This document shows positions 1 through 11,656 of a stretch of 48,713 nt of DNA, in pieces (within the stretch, counting starts at the first letter, position 1; each line of letters starts with the position of its first letter). A program made the position numbers and the translations under genes. The DNA lies in the NCBI GenBank assembly GCA_025765595.1, contig JAIVFH010000215.1, positions 1-48,713 of the forward strand, written 5' to 3'. The DNA comes from Obelidium mucronatum. Lineage: Eukaryota > Chytridiomycota > Chytridiomycetes > Chytridiales > Chytriomycetaceae. The notes beneath the pieces were generated by a model. That model was not told the origin of the DNA. It searched no databases and worked only from the letters and a program-made list of their open reading frames with translations.

Positions 1-232
1 GTTGTATGAAGATATTATCCGTCATGAGCTCAACGCCATTTTTTAAAGTGTTTTTTTTGGGTTCCACCGTTTTTTCCTATCCATCCATTGAAAAAGATAG
101 AAACCTGTTAGTTTTGTTGGATCTTTTTTTTTTTTTGAATTGGGTTCAGTTCAAAAGGTATTTAAAAGCAAATTTATTCGAACCCCACCTCGCCAATTCC
201 TATCCTTACGATTTCTTCAGCAAAAAAAAACA

Positions 233-1817
233 ATGAGCTCCATAGCGCATCCAGTTAAGACCAGATGAGAAAACCATTCGCAAACAAAAAGAAGCTTCTT
301 CTTCTAATTATAAACCGCTCGAAACTCCTTTTTTTTTTTAGGAATGCGTTTCAATTGCCTCGACTTCAATCTGCGCTCCATGGACAACCGACCTCTACAT
401 CAACACCACAGCACTTGCTTCAACATACAACGTTGCCGCTATTTACGTGTCTGACTGGGAAGCATATGTTGCCCGATACTCACCTGCCAAAGACTTGGGT
501 TGTTCCACGGGAGATACTATCGTCAAAACACAATTTCTGACCACGTATCTTTGCATGCGGGATGTTCTAGTTTTATCGGCGGGATGCAATGATATAATGG
601 GAGCAAATAGTTGAGTCCGGTTTTTTTTTTTCTGAATGCTTTGGTGTGTGTCCAGTTTAATGAACTGATTCCAGCTCCATCCCCGGCTCTATGTTCTGAA
701 ACCTGTTCGTATATCGGAAAGGGATTTGAATCGTACTTGGGAGACACAACGAAATGCCCTTCGATTCCAGCCAACTCGCCCTTTTCCGAGGCAACTTCTC
801 AGGCACGGTCAAATGCATTGGAAGTGGCGGGCAAATGTCACACTGTTGTTTCGGCGTGGCAAGAGGAAGTGGCGAAGAACGGTCAATACTGCTTGGGCTC
901 TGTTATTATTGATCATAGATCGTGTGGTGAGTGAGAGATATCAAATCTTTTTTGACAGGGACAGTTTCCCCCTCCAACTGATGTATTCCCTTTTTTTTTT
1001 TTCGAAAAAAGGATTGGGAGCAAACTCGACTGCAAAAACACTCGCATTCTGTAAATCAACAGACTACACACCACCTTGTTGCGAATCTTTGACCCCTTCT
1101 GGATTCACGCGTCCTTCCCCATCAAGCGTCCCCACATCTTCCGCGACCCCAAATCCATCAGACAGTGACAACAACAACAACAACGACAACAGCAGCAACA
1201 ACGGTCCTTCCGCTGGAGCTATTGCCGGGATCGTGATTGGCTCGCTCTTATTCCTGGCTCTACTCATTGCAGCCGCAATCTATTTCGCTCGACGCAACTT
1301 TAAAAAATCCGGCATCTATTCCTCCTCGTTTACATCATCAAACGCGTTCGCAGCAGATCCCCGTTCAGAGTCATCCCTGTTTGCCAGGAAATCAGCACTT
1401 GGAGGAAGTGGTGGTGGTGGTGGTGGTGCTGGAGATTACATGCCACTCTCTGAATTCGGAACCTACAAGCCTGTTGTAAGGTCTTCTACGAATGGGTCTT
1501 CGTTTCTTCCAAGGATCCCGCAGATGGCGCCGTTGCCGTTTCCACTGAATACGCCGCAGCAGCAGCAGCAACAGCCACAGCCACAGCAGCAGCAGCAACC
1601 ACAGCAGCAGCAAGATGGCGCTTCTCCCAAAGGGTTTGGAGTGTATAAAGTGATTTTGGAGTACGAAAGCCAGTTACCCGATGAATTGACGTTGAAGCCG
1701 GGGGATGTTGTGGTTGTTACTGAGATCCACGATGATGGGTGGGCGTCGGGGATGAAGAAAGGGGGGGATGGGCCGTCGGTGGGTGTTTTCCCGTTACCGT
1801 GTATTGGACTTCAGTGA
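233..1817 (+). CDS. Transmembrane SH3-domain protein, copy 1
   Basis: The model has four exons: 233-253, 342-609, 675-926 and 1012-1817. They total 1347 nt, or 448 residues. The N-terminal half is Cys-rich (motifs such as ICAPW, YLCMRDV, SAGCND and PPCCESL) and looks like an extracellular domain. A Ser/Thr/Asn-rich stalk follows, then one hydrophobic helix starting near AGIVIGSLLFL, a Gly- and Gln-rich cytoplasmic linker, and a C-terminal SH3 domain with ALYDY-like YESQLPDELTLKPGDVV, then DDGWASG. SH3 domains bind proline-rich partners, so a cell-surface or cortical adaptor role is inferred. The next gene is a tandem paralogue with the same intron phases (0, 1, 1). No clear signal peptide follows the chosen ATG, so a further upstream exon is possible. 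The tiny first exon is the weakest part of the model. Confidence 0.72.
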
Positions 1818-1852
1818 TAAAAAAATTTTTGACTCTCCCACAATCCCACAAT

Positions 1853-1876
1853 CCCCCCCCCCCCCCCCCCCCCCCC
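1853..1876. repeat. Poly-C tract (24 nt)
   Basis: A homopolymer of 24 C lies just 3' of the first SH3 gene and is followed by T/A-rich sequence with TTTTA repeats. A similar 28-nt poly-C lies at 35161-35188. Exact lengths in the assembly may be unreliable. Confidence 0.9.
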
Positions 1877-2382
1877 GGCAAGCAATTTTTTTTATATATA
1901 AATGACTCTTGTATTTTTTATTTTTATTTTATTTTATTTTATTTTATGTTTTACGTTCGTTTTGTTTGTCAAGTTTTTGCCGACTCAAAAAAAAACTGGG
2001 AATAGACACAATCCATCATAGCGTAGTTGTCTATTTTTCTTAGTATAATCGGTTTATTGTAAAAAACAATGAACTCTCAAATGGTATGAGAGTATTGAAG
2101 ACAAAAAAGTTTTTTAAAAAAAAAAAAATTCCAAAAGCACAACGCCTTCACAGAAAAAGAGGAGGGGAGGTGGCAGAATATTTAATTGTGTCCCGTTTTC
2201 TTTTCTTTTATTTATTAGATGCATGTGCATGCGTGGGGCAAAAAGAACTTAATTATAATTTTTTTGGGTTCAATCTGCGTGAACCCAATTTTAAATTGTA
2301 AACCCAACTTAAAAAAAAAATAGTGTCTCTTATTTTACGCTCCTAGAATCCTCTTTTTCAGCTCAGACGAAAGAAAACAGCA

Positions 2383-3850
2383 ATGGTACTCGGAAGCGTT
2401 TACATGGTAATAGTTTCAAGAGATTTTCCAAATTGTCAATTCTCAAAATCTCAACTTAACAGGAATGTTTACCAATCAGCTCATCCTCTACATGTGCCCC
2501 TTGGAACACTGGTCTCTTTATCAATATTACGGCTCTTGCAACTCCATACACCCTGTTGTCTCCTCTATCGACTGTTCAAGACTGGGAACAAGCGCTTCAA
2601 CAGCAACCATTGGATGATCTTGGGTGTACTGCTACTACTAGTTTGAAGCCATTCAAATTCATGACTACATATCTGTGCATGAGAGATGTGCTTGTTTTAT
2701 CAGCAGGATGCAATGACGTGATGGGTGCCCACAGTTGAGTTCAAAAACCTAATGTTCACCTGATGAACAAAGTATTGATAATTAATATAACAAAAAAAAA
2801 AGCTCCTTCTCGTGCATTATGTGCAGAATCATGCTCAACAATTTCAAACTCTTTTCAACAACTTTTCAATGATCCAGAACAGTGTACCGAGACAACTGAT
2901 ATTCGTATTGGGAACAAGAGAAGCGAGGTTCTTGAGGGAGCTGATTGCCGTATGGTTGTGGATGCTTGGCAAAATGGTTTGAATGGGTCGTTGGAGGAGG
3001 AGTGTATTGAGGCGGTGGATGCTGATACAAAGCAATGCGGTATGGTACAAACACCAAAAAAAAAAAAAAAAACGTTTTCATTTTTATTAAAATCTTAACA
3101 GGATTCGGCGAAGACTCTGTTGCTGCAATCAAGTATTGCACTCAATATGGGTACAATCCAACCTGTTGCAATTCATTGAAACCAGACAAAAAGACGCTTA
3201 TTCTCAACAAGGCGAAACCAAACGCGACAACAACAACAACAACAACAGGAACAACAACTGCAAACTCAAAAAACGCGACAATTGTTGTGCAACCTTTACC
3301 AAGCCGTCTCACTCCAGCAGCCATTACAGTAATTACAGTGGGCAGTCTTGTCGCTGCGGCTCTCTTTGTGGTTATCGTTACGCTTACAATTGAGCGTATT
3401 CGCGGTGCTCTACAACAAAAAAACGGAGGAGAAAAGAATGGAGGAGAAAGAAAGGATCAACGAGATGAGTCCAAGGAGTCGGGGTTAGGTTTGGGTGTCA
3501 CAGTACCATCCGCTGGGCTCAAGAGGGGGTTCACGTATGAGCGAGTACCATTGCGTGAGCAGGAACCGCTACCGCAGACGGCAAGCACCGTACTTTTTCA
3601 CAAGCCCTTGACATTTTCGCCTCTTTTGATTGGACAGCCTCGTGCAGAGGAGTCGTCGTCCGAGTATAGGGTTGGCCAGGAGTGTGTGGTCAGTGAGGAA
3701 TACTCTGCGCTGATTGGCGACGAGCTCAACATGCGGGTTGGCGACCGGGTGGCGATACTCGAGGTGAAGGATGACGGGTGGGCGCGTGGGCGACTGGCGA
3801 GCGATGGACGCGAGGGATTCTTTCCGCTAGTGTGTGTTAATCGGGTGTGA
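2383..3850 (+). CDS. Transmembrane SH3-domain protein, copy 2
   Basis: The model has four exons: 2383-2406, 2463-2733, 2803-3039 and 3102-3850. They total 1281 nt, or 426 residues. The layout matches copy 1: a Cys-rich N-terminal domain sharing TYLCMRDVLVLSAGCND, an Asn/Thr-rich stalk, one membrane helix around AAITVITVGSLVAAALF, a basic juxtamembrane segment, and a C-terminal SH3 domain with EEYSALIGDELNMRVGD, DDGWARG and FFPLVCV. It lacks the polyglutamine linker of copy 1. Intron positions and phases match copy 1, so this is a tandem duplication. The role is probably that of a membrane receptor or adaptor, but this is not established. The stop codon is only 35 bp before the KTI12 start. 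Confidence 0.72.
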
Positions 3851-3885
3851 TTAAAAGATTGTTAGTAAAAAGAAAAGAAAAGAAA

Positions 3886-4755
3886 ATGCCGCTCATTGTG
3901 CTCTGCGGCCTCCCGTGCAGCGGCAAGACGCGACGCGCGACGGCGATCCAGACGCAGCTCGCGGCGGAAGTGGCGGCGTTCAACGCGGCGGCGCCGGCGG
4001 GGCGCGCGCTGTTCGACTTCGACGTGGCGCTGGTCAGCGAGGAGACGCTGGGGCTCGCGCGCGCGGCGGCGTTCGCGACGGCGGCGGCGGAGAAGGCGGC
4101 GCGCGGCGCGCTGCTGGCGGGCGTCGAGCGGCTGCTGACGCGCGAGCGCTTCGTGGTGCTCGACAGCATGAACTACATCAAGGGCTTCCGCTACCAGCTG
4201 CACTGCGTCGCGAAGGCCGTCGGCACCTCGCAGCACACCGTCTTCTGCATGGCGACACACGCGGACGTCGTCGGCTGGAACGCCGCTTCGGGGCACTACC
4301 CCGAGGACATCCTGCACAGCCTGCTCGGCCGTCTCGAAGAACCTGATGCCCGCAACAGGTGGGACTCGCCGCTGCTGTGTCTGATGCCCAACGACGAATT
4401 GCCCCCCACATTCATCCACTCGCTCGTACACACGACCGTGCACCTGGCCCCGAGTCAGTCCATTGCCCTCAAACCCGTCGCTGAGACAAACTACCTGCAC
4501 GAAATGGATCTCACTTTGAAGGCGATTTCAGACGCCGTCTTGGAAGCCGTTCGCAGCGGTTTCATGTCGGGCGGCGAACTCAAAGTGCCCGGTACTGACT
4601 CTAAAGTTCTTGTTCCCTCAAAAGGAATCAGTGTTTCTGAAATGGGAAGGCTACGCAGGCTTTATGCTGCAAACTTGAATCGCGTTACTATTAAAATTGA
4701 TCAAGGAAAGATTGCCGATGGCTTTGTGGAGTATATTAATCAGAATTTGAGGTAG
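3886..4755 (+). CDS. KTI12: KTI12-like Elongator-associated P-loop ATPase
   Basis: A single exon encodes 289 residues. The Walker A motif GLPCSGKT is at residues 8-15. The region FVVLDSMNYIKGFRYQLHC matches the KTI12/PSTK family, and the C-terminal basic helix (GRLRRLYAANLNRVT, then FVEYINQNL) is typical of KTI12. Family members support Elongator in wobble-uridine modification of tRNA. I chose MPLIVLCG as the start because the upstream in-frame codons encode only a Lys/Arg-rich leader that overlaps the end of the previous gene. The first 400 nt are extremely GC-rich and alanine-rich, while the last third has ordinary composition. Family members are roughly 300 residues, so it looks complete. 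Confidence 0.88.
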   Translation: MPLIVLCGLPCSGKTRRATAIQTQLAAEVAAFNAAAPAGRALFDFDVALVSEETLGLARAAAFATAAAEKAARGALLAGVERLLTRERFVVLDSMNYIKGFRYQLHCVAKAVGTSQHTVFCMATHADVVGWNAASGHYPEDILHSLLGRLEEPDARNRWDSPLLCLMPNDELPPTFIHSLVHTTVHLAPSQSIALKPVAETNYLHEMDLTLKAISDAVLEAVRSGFMSGGELKVPGTDSKVLVPSKGISVSEMGRLRRLYAANLNRVTIKIDQGKIADGFVEYINQNLR

Positions 4756-4801
4756 TTTTTGTATTAATAAATTGAGTTTCTTTTTTTTTGAAATGTCTTT
4801 T

Positions 4802-5131
4802 ACCGCCGAAGGTGGTGTTCTTGTGTCACTCACGCCGAAGGCGTGCCACACGCCGAAGGCGTGGTTTTCTTTGGCTTTGTTCCCACACGCCGAAGGCGTG
4901 AATCCACCGCCGAAGGCGGTTCGTGTCACGCCATAGGCGTGTTTCTCTTTTCTTGTGTCACGCCGAAGGCGTGTTTCTTTTTTATTTGCAGTTTTTTTTT
5001 CAATTCTACCGCCGAAGGCGGTTCTTTCTTTTTCTGTGTCACGCCGAAGGCGTGGTTTTCTTTGTCTTTTTCCCACACGCCGAAAGCGTGAATCCACCGC
5101 CAAAGGCGGTTCGTGTCACGCCATAGGCGTG
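4802..5131. repeat. Array of twelve 15-bp hairpin units
   Basis: Twelve short palindromes lie in the gap between convergent genes, starting at 4802, 4831, 4849, 4886, 4906, 4927, 4959, 5008, 5040, 5076, 5096 and 5117. Two stem types share the same core: CACGCCGAAGGCGTG and ACCGCCGAAGGCGGT. Variant loops are GAA and ATA, and a few units have one mismatch. Units 3-6 (4849-4941) and 9-12 (5040-5131) are copies of one block of about 92 bp. Nothing here looks coding. They could act as 3'-end RNA hairpins or be a mobile short palindrome family. Confidence 0.9.
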
Positions 5132-5370
5132 TTGTTTTTTTAAATTTTCTTGTCACATTCTTCTCATGTAAATATAACAAGTAAACCCAAAGTATTCTTT
5201 ATTCATCGCTTCATTTGAACTTTCCCTTGAAAAAGCCTGCAATTTTTCCTTCTTCACGATTCGGGACAAACCCACTCACATGAACTGTTCTGGATTTCGT
5301 CTTTCCAATAGCGGCTGTTTTTTTTTTATTGTACAGTGGGTTCTAAGAATCTCAAATGACACAAATTGTA

Positions 5371-6128
5371 TTATCCCTTACATTTCAAAATAGCCAATGC
5401 CGCATCCACCGGATCTTCGTCAACAGGCAAATCAACTGCAAGCACCAAAAGATTTAGACCCATTTATATCTATACAAATTTATGTTTAATTACCTGGTTC
5501 ATCGGCATAACCGTTCTTGACCAAGATTTGAAGCATCCGTCCAGTAAAATCAGGACTTATAACCACCACATTACTGATATTATGCCATTCTTCCTCTGAA
5601 ATCGCGTTATTCACACTCATTTCCATGAATTGAACACCTAAAGCAATTACAAAAAATCAAAACACAAGTTCAAGACCCAAACACACAAACAAGGACAACA
5701 AAAGAAACAACTGGTGGCACTCAACTCTTTATCTCAAACGGCTTATTGAAAACAGCCCATACTGGTTTCATGTACTTTTCAATGACTTTACTTGGCTCCT
5801 TGTCGAATCGATCCACGAGGCATAATACTTTTCTAAAGACTGCCTTTTCAGGTGTGACTTGGGGTATTATTTAATTTTTTTTTTTGGTTGTAAGTTCTTT
5901 TTGTTTCAACCACCAAAAAAAAGGAAGGGGTAACTTACCAGCCCCATACACCAACATCATCAGCCCTTCCGCAAAAGTTTTGGCTTTCAAAGGACCACCA
6001 TCGAATACCACATCGATTGTTCGGAATTTCGACCCGGTTTTACCTTTATCCCGTGGACAGCAGGCGTGGATGGTTACTTCGGGTCTTCCTGCTGTGAATT
6101 CGGCCTTGACGATTCGTCTCAATTCCAT
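5371..6128 (-). CDS. Hypothetical protein, 176 residues
   Basis: The minus-strand model has four exons: 6128-5939, 5857-5726, 5637-5494 and 5435-5371. They total 531 nt, and the frame is kept through three introns with donors GTAAG, GTTGAG and GTAAT. The protein begins MELRRIVKAEFTAG and has a small alpha/beta look, with the segment KVLCLVDRFDKEPSKVIEKY and a C-terminal acidic stretch VDLPVDEDPVDAA. No signal peptide, membrane helix or familiar catalytic motif is visible. I do not recognise the family. The gene is convergent with KTI12, with the hairpin array between them. Splice phases agree throughout, so the gene is probably real. Confidence 0.68.
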
Positions 6129-6222
6129 GGTTGGGAAAACTTCTCGTTCTTTTTGTTTTTACGTTTCGTTAGAAGTTGAACCAACACCCAAAAAAAAAAA
6201 AAATAAAAAAAAAAAATAAAAC

Positions 6223-9200
6223 TCAACTCTTATCATCAACACAAGAAATCTCCAAGTTCTCAACCTTGATTTCGCACTTGATTTTTTCACAGACTGCTCG
6301 TCCTCGCATCTTTTTTTTCGGGGGGAAGATCAAAAATAAAGTTAAATATCATCAACGAAAAAAAAAAAAAATGTGATTACATCATCTGCTGATGGCATCT
6401 TGGCACTTGCCAAAGTGGTACTAGTTCTACCATCTTTCTCTTCCTTTTTCTTATCCGCTGAAGAAAGGGTCCTTGAAACCGTTGAAGCGCTTTGTTGCTG
6501 TTGCTGCTGCTGCTGTTGCTGCTGCTGCTGTTGCGGCGGCGGCAGTGCTGCTCCATTTGTACTGGATGTAGTTCCGCTGACGCTTGCAGTCATTTCAGAA
6601 ACCTGCTTCATCTTGATGGCTGCTTCTTCCATCCTAAGTTTTTCCTTTTCCGCAGGTCCGAGAACTTGGGTTGCCAAAGGAGGAGGGGCAGCGACGACGG
6701 CAGTGGCGGCCGTAGAAGTGGGAGCAATAGTGGAATTTTTGGAATCTTTGGATAGAATTTGTTGTTGTTTTTGTTCTGCAGAAGCCATTGATTCTTTCGC
6801 AGTACTGTTTGCTGGTTTCGATGAGTTAGTCGTACTGGTAGTGGTGGCAGTGGTGGTGGTGATGGTAGGAGCAACGGGGTTTCCTGGTTTATCGGGTTTC
6901 CTCCCATCAATCAGTGTATTTGTTTTGGCTGCGTCCTTTTGTTGCTGGGATTCTTGTTTCATTAAATCCATGGCGTTCATGTATTTCGCCTTGTTGTTTG
7001 GTTTCGATGCAGTTTGGGATGTGACAGAGGGTGTTTGGTTATTTGTTGCTGCTGCTGCTGGTGGTGGTGATGGTTGTGATGGCGGCGGCTGTGTTGGTGC
7101 AGCATCTTTTTTCGAGATTGTTGCTGCTGTTTCAGAGACTACTGGCGGTGAGGTTGAGGATGAAGGCGGTAAACTAGTTTTAATTGCTACTACTGCTGCC
7201 GTTTCTTGAGGCGGCAGATGCGGCTTTTCTGAGGCTTGCATATTAGTGGTTGTAGTGGCGCTGCTACTCGTAGGGGCTAATTTCGAAATCGTTGGTTCTT
7301 GGGACTCCTTCTTGAGGGCTGAATGTATTCCAGCGATATTCGGTTGGCTAGAAGGAGTTGGAACAGTGTCAGCCTGAATGCTCTCCTTTGACAAGGATTT
7401 CTTTTCATTGCTTGTTTGAGGTTGCGTTGTATTTTCAAACGCCATTGCGAGTTTTCCAATATTGGTAGACACTCGAGGAGACGATGAAGGCTTGGTTGCA
7501 CTGGAAGGTGTTGGTGGTGGTGGTTGGGATTGTTGTGTATTATCGATTTTTGGTTTTCTCAACGAATTGATTGAGTCTTGTGATTTCTTTGTGGATGGGG
7601 GTTTTGGTTTTGGAGACTCCATCGTCTGTTCGACTGCTGTATTGGGGGTAAATTTTTCCATTACAGGACTGTCGACTGGGAGTCTTGTTGGTAGCGCATT
7701 TGGGTCAACAATGTGTGTCTGATGAACTGCTGGAGCCGGAGCTGGGATTGACTTCTCCTCTGCATTAATTTTCTTTGGAAGAAATTCAGATGCAGGTGCT
7801 TGTGCTGCTACAGCACCATCTGCGGCCTTGAATCCTACATTTTCAATTGAAGCCTTGACAGAATTTGGTCCAGACTTTACTGACGCCTTCTCGTTCGCAG
7901 TGGGTACGAGTGGAGTTGCTGTAGCTACCACATCTTCCTTTGTCGTCGCCAAGGGGGTGGATGGCAGCTTTTCGACCGAAGTCTTCAATGATGTCGATGC
8001 TGATTGTGGGACGCACTGGATCGGCTTCTGGATATCTGGAGGAGCAGCTACTTCAATCTTATTGACTGATTCCGTTTTTTGCTGTGTTGCCAATTTCTCA
8101 GTGGATGTTTTGGTGGAGGTTGGAGTGGAATTGGCCATCTTATGAGGAGATGATGATTCGGTTTCCAAAGTTTGGGCCGTTTTCTTTTCTTTCAGGGAGC
8201 CAGCAGATGCCATAAGCTGTTGTGGGGGTTTTGCTGATGAAGGCAAGGATGTGTAGACGGCTGAATGATCTTTCTGTTGTAATACCTTGGTTTCAATTGA
8301 GGTAAAATTGGTGTCCTTCGGCACCGGCGATGCTTTCGACACATTTTCAGCAGACGTAGAATGCTGCTGCTGGTGTTCTGTTTGTGACTGGTGTTGCAAT
8401 AGACCGCTGGGAAGGTGTACTGTGCTTGTTTTCGCTGACTCTGTTTTGGCCTCTTGATTTATGGGAGAAGTGAAGCCGCCGATGCTGACAGGCTCGATGA
8501 CGCTTGTCCGAGACTTGGCGACAGGAATCTCATCTGTGGACGCTTTTGCGGAGCTCCCTTGAGACTTGATTTTGTTTGATAAATCGGTCGCCGTTTCTTT
8601 TGATTCCGATGCAATTGGGATGGTATCATTGGCTTTGGCGCTGATTTCGAGTGTGCTCATATTCTCCTTTTTCACAGAGCCTTCAAGCTGCTGTATCTCT
8701 TTCTCGCCCAGTTTCTCAGTCGTCGTGGTTTTGGTGGCGGCAATGGCAACAGTAGAAGCAATAGCAGTACGCGAATCTAAAGCCAAAACACTCTCATGAT
8801 GTCCAGATCGAGTATCGCTCTCTCTCCTTGATCTTGTAGTGCGAGGTGAAGATTCATGTTCTTTCTGTATCCCTCCAGCGCCAGACTTGAGTGTCTCACT
8901 CATTGCAAGACTGTGGCTTGAAGAGTTTTTCATCTTGCTGCTGCCACCAGAAACCATGGATTTGAATCCGCTGGCAAATGATTTAATCGAGTGCCCGAAG
9001 CCATGCTTTTTCTCGTGGTGGTCTTCGTGGTGGTGGTGGTGCGAGTCAGGCGCTTGTTTAAGGGGTTGAGAGCTGGCAGAGGAGTCGGGTTCCTCACTCA
9101 GATGCTCTAATGATGGCTTCAGAGATGTTGGTGGTGATTTTAGTTTCGAGGTTGTTTGTGTTTTTGGTGTGGTTGGTTTTTCGTGTTTGTGGTTGTCGGT

Positions 9201-11581
9201 TGGTTGGGGAGTTGTTTCCAAAACCGGTTCTGGAGTTCCCCAAACGGCAGCGGTATTGTCATGAATTGGCAATATTTTCTCGATAATTGGTAGAGTGTCT
9301 GAAAAAAAATTTCTAAGGAGGAAAGTGTAGAAAAATTAATAGAATACCTATTGGAGCCTGTTCCAGCTTGCCATTGATGCTAATTGATACTCTACTTGCA
9401 TCAACAGAGCCAGAGTGCGAATTCGCTTTGTCTTCAGTTGATTTGCTGAAGGATTCTTCTTTCTTCTGTGTCTCATCACTTTTCGCCAGAACCTGTTCAC
9501 TTGCTGGAAGACTTTTGACAGCAAAATCATTTTCTTTTTGTTTCAGGGAAGTCTTGCTGCTGGAGGCACTCTTTGACTTGTTTTCGTTGGTGATTGGGGA
9601 AGGTGGAACAATTACATCACCCCAATTGGGTTCATCAAGACCGTCGATTCGAGAGAATGGACTACTTGCTGGCGCCAAAATATTAGACTTTGTGACAGGA
9701 ATCGAAGAGGGATTCTCAGCAGATTTGGAGTGATTGACCGACTCGTCTGATGTTGACAATACTTCGATAGACCCTTCCACCATCTTCTTGAAAGAATAGA
9801 GAATCGATTCTTGATGTTCTCCATCTGGCGCCAGTGATGTTAACGCCTTCAATGAAGACGAGTTCTTGTTTTCAAATTGCTTCAAGAAGGAGTCTACCAT
9901 TTTGGTGCTCGAATTGCCAGCTGTGGTGTTTCCGCCACTATCCGCTTTTGAGTCTATATTTACTAGATCTGTACTTGCAGTGGGTGAACTGGCTTTCGAT
10001 GCACTTGCTAGTTCATGACTGCCTGCATTTGACGTGGACGCTTGTGAATCACGGCCCCAGTTCTGATTCATTGCCCTTCTTTCTTGAATTAGCCATTCTT
10101 CGCTTTCCGTGGGGGAATTCGAATTTTCGCTTTTGTTTTTGACGCTGATTCTTTCGTGTGAGTTCTTTGTGGAGTCCATGTGCTTTTGCTTCAAATCCGC
10201 TTGAACAAATGGATTTTCATCAAATGCATGTGTTGGAGCCGCCCATATGTCGGCCTCCTCGTTCAAATAAGCAGCTGGAGGAGCGGCAACTGCTTTGGAA
10301 GGACTGTAAAATCCCGCTTCGGCACCCGTCTCTTCATCCATGCTCAGCGGCTCTGCCACTTCTGTCACTGGGAACTTTGAAAACAGTGGCGACTTGAATT
10401 CCACCGCAGTCATCACTGGCGCCACAGAATTCCCTCTCGACCTCCTTCCAGATTCCCTCCGGCTTCCAGCACCAACACCGCCGCTGAGCCCAGTGATACT
10501 AGTTTCTTGATCTGTAACAACTTCATTCGGCAGTGATTTTGCGAACACAGTCTCCACAGGTGCTCTCGTACCCATGCCTTCCACTGCACCTTGTCGTGCA
10601 CGTTCCTCCAACACCCCACGTCCTCTGAAACTCAAACCACTTCTCCGAATCACGACAGACTGCAGCTGGCCCCGTGGTTTCTCATACCGCAAAGTATACT
10701 CTTTGGAAAGCAGCATTGTTTTGGTCTCCATGGCTGCACAGTTCTTTTTCGCTTCAAAAATCACTTGTTCAGTGCTAACTGCAAGCGTGTTTCTCCACGT
10801 AGCGGCGCGGATTGTTCGTGGGAATGTCGGTGGTAAGGCCTTGTGTGTTCCCATGGTGTAGATGGGTGTGTCCTGTGGGTTTGCAATATGTGCTTTTGGA
10901 AGTGGTGGGATGATGGCTGTATAGGCTGGAGTGATGATGTTGATACCGAGCTCTGTGAGGACGACCATACGGGATTCTGTCGCGAGGAGGTCTGGGTCTA
11001 AAGGGGACGAGGAGGAATTGTCGTCATTTTGGTCGTTTGATTCGGAATCTGCTGGTGTTTTCTAATAACAAGAAAAGTAGTTTTTTAAGAAAAGGTTTGT
11101 TGACGTTGTTGTTGATTATTGCAAAAATGAGAGTCTCGAACCGAATCACGATTTGCTGATGCAAACCTGGAATGATTTCTAGAAATATTTGGAGTGGAAG
11201 ATTGAGAGAGTAAATTGGTGTTGAATCGAGGGCTTCCAGTTGGAACTGGAGACGCGCTTCTACTATTAAGACTCTTTTTCTTTGAATGTTTCTGAATTCG
11301 GCCAGACATTCCTTCTTCACGAAGCAATAACTCATCTACTTGATTATTATAGATTGCGCGAGGAATGTAGTCAAGATCATAGTCGTTGTGGTTTGTGGTG
11401 AGCTGTTTTTGTGAGGGAAATGTTGACATTCAACAGTTAAGTACATGACAAAATCAAAAACGCGCAGACGCACCAAGGTAATTTCCTTCAAAGGCCCAGT
11501 ATTAAGTGAAGGACTTGATAGCGTGCTGGCACCTCCTGCAACCGGCGTCCTGCTCGACAATGGCGTTCCCTTCTTTTGCAT
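6223..11581 (-). CDS. Very large disordered Ser/Thr/Lys/Pro-rich protein
   Basis: This is a multi-exon minus-strand gene. The confident 3' exons are about 11038-9348, 9298-6381 and 6309-6223; the last ends in MRGRAVCEKIKCEI and a short tail. A 5' exon covers about 11581-11458 and is spliced to 11388. The junction between 11150 and 11038 is unresolved because several GT/AG pairs fit. The start may lie further upstream, since an in-frame AG acceptor exists near 11656. The N-terminal part has a plausible folded segment (MVVLTELGINIITPAYTAI to VVIRRSGLSFRGRG). Most of the remaining ~1500 residues are low complexity, with repeated KTST/EKLP-like motifs, a His-rich stretch and polyglutamine. The function is unknown. 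A scaffold or regulatory role is only a guess. Confidence 0.6.
6493..6533 (-). repeat. CAG trinucleotide repeat encoding polyglutamine
   Basis: A run of CTG/TTG triplets on the plus strand encodes about 14 consecutive glutamines near the C terminus of the large disordered protein. CAA interruptions are present. It continues the Ser/Gln-rich composition of that exon. Confidence 0.85.
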
Positions 11582-11656
11582 TGTGTTTGATTGTATTCTT
11601 GATCCAATCAGATTTTCTCTCACACCAAGGACACCTAGATTTTCGACTCTGCGTTA

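Noticed and set aside
3862..4500. Arg-rich minus-strand ORF opposite KTI12
   Set aside because: It is a shadow of GC-rich coding sequence, with no motif and no conserved features.
4802..5131. CRISPR-like array
   Set aside because: Units are self-palindromic, two stem types are mixed, intervals are irregular (3-40 bp) and themselves repeated, and the genome is eukaryotic.
6373..7209. Cys-rich plus-strand protein
   Set aside because: It is the antisense reading of the polyglutamine/Ser-rich exon. The minus frame extends far longer and splices consistently.
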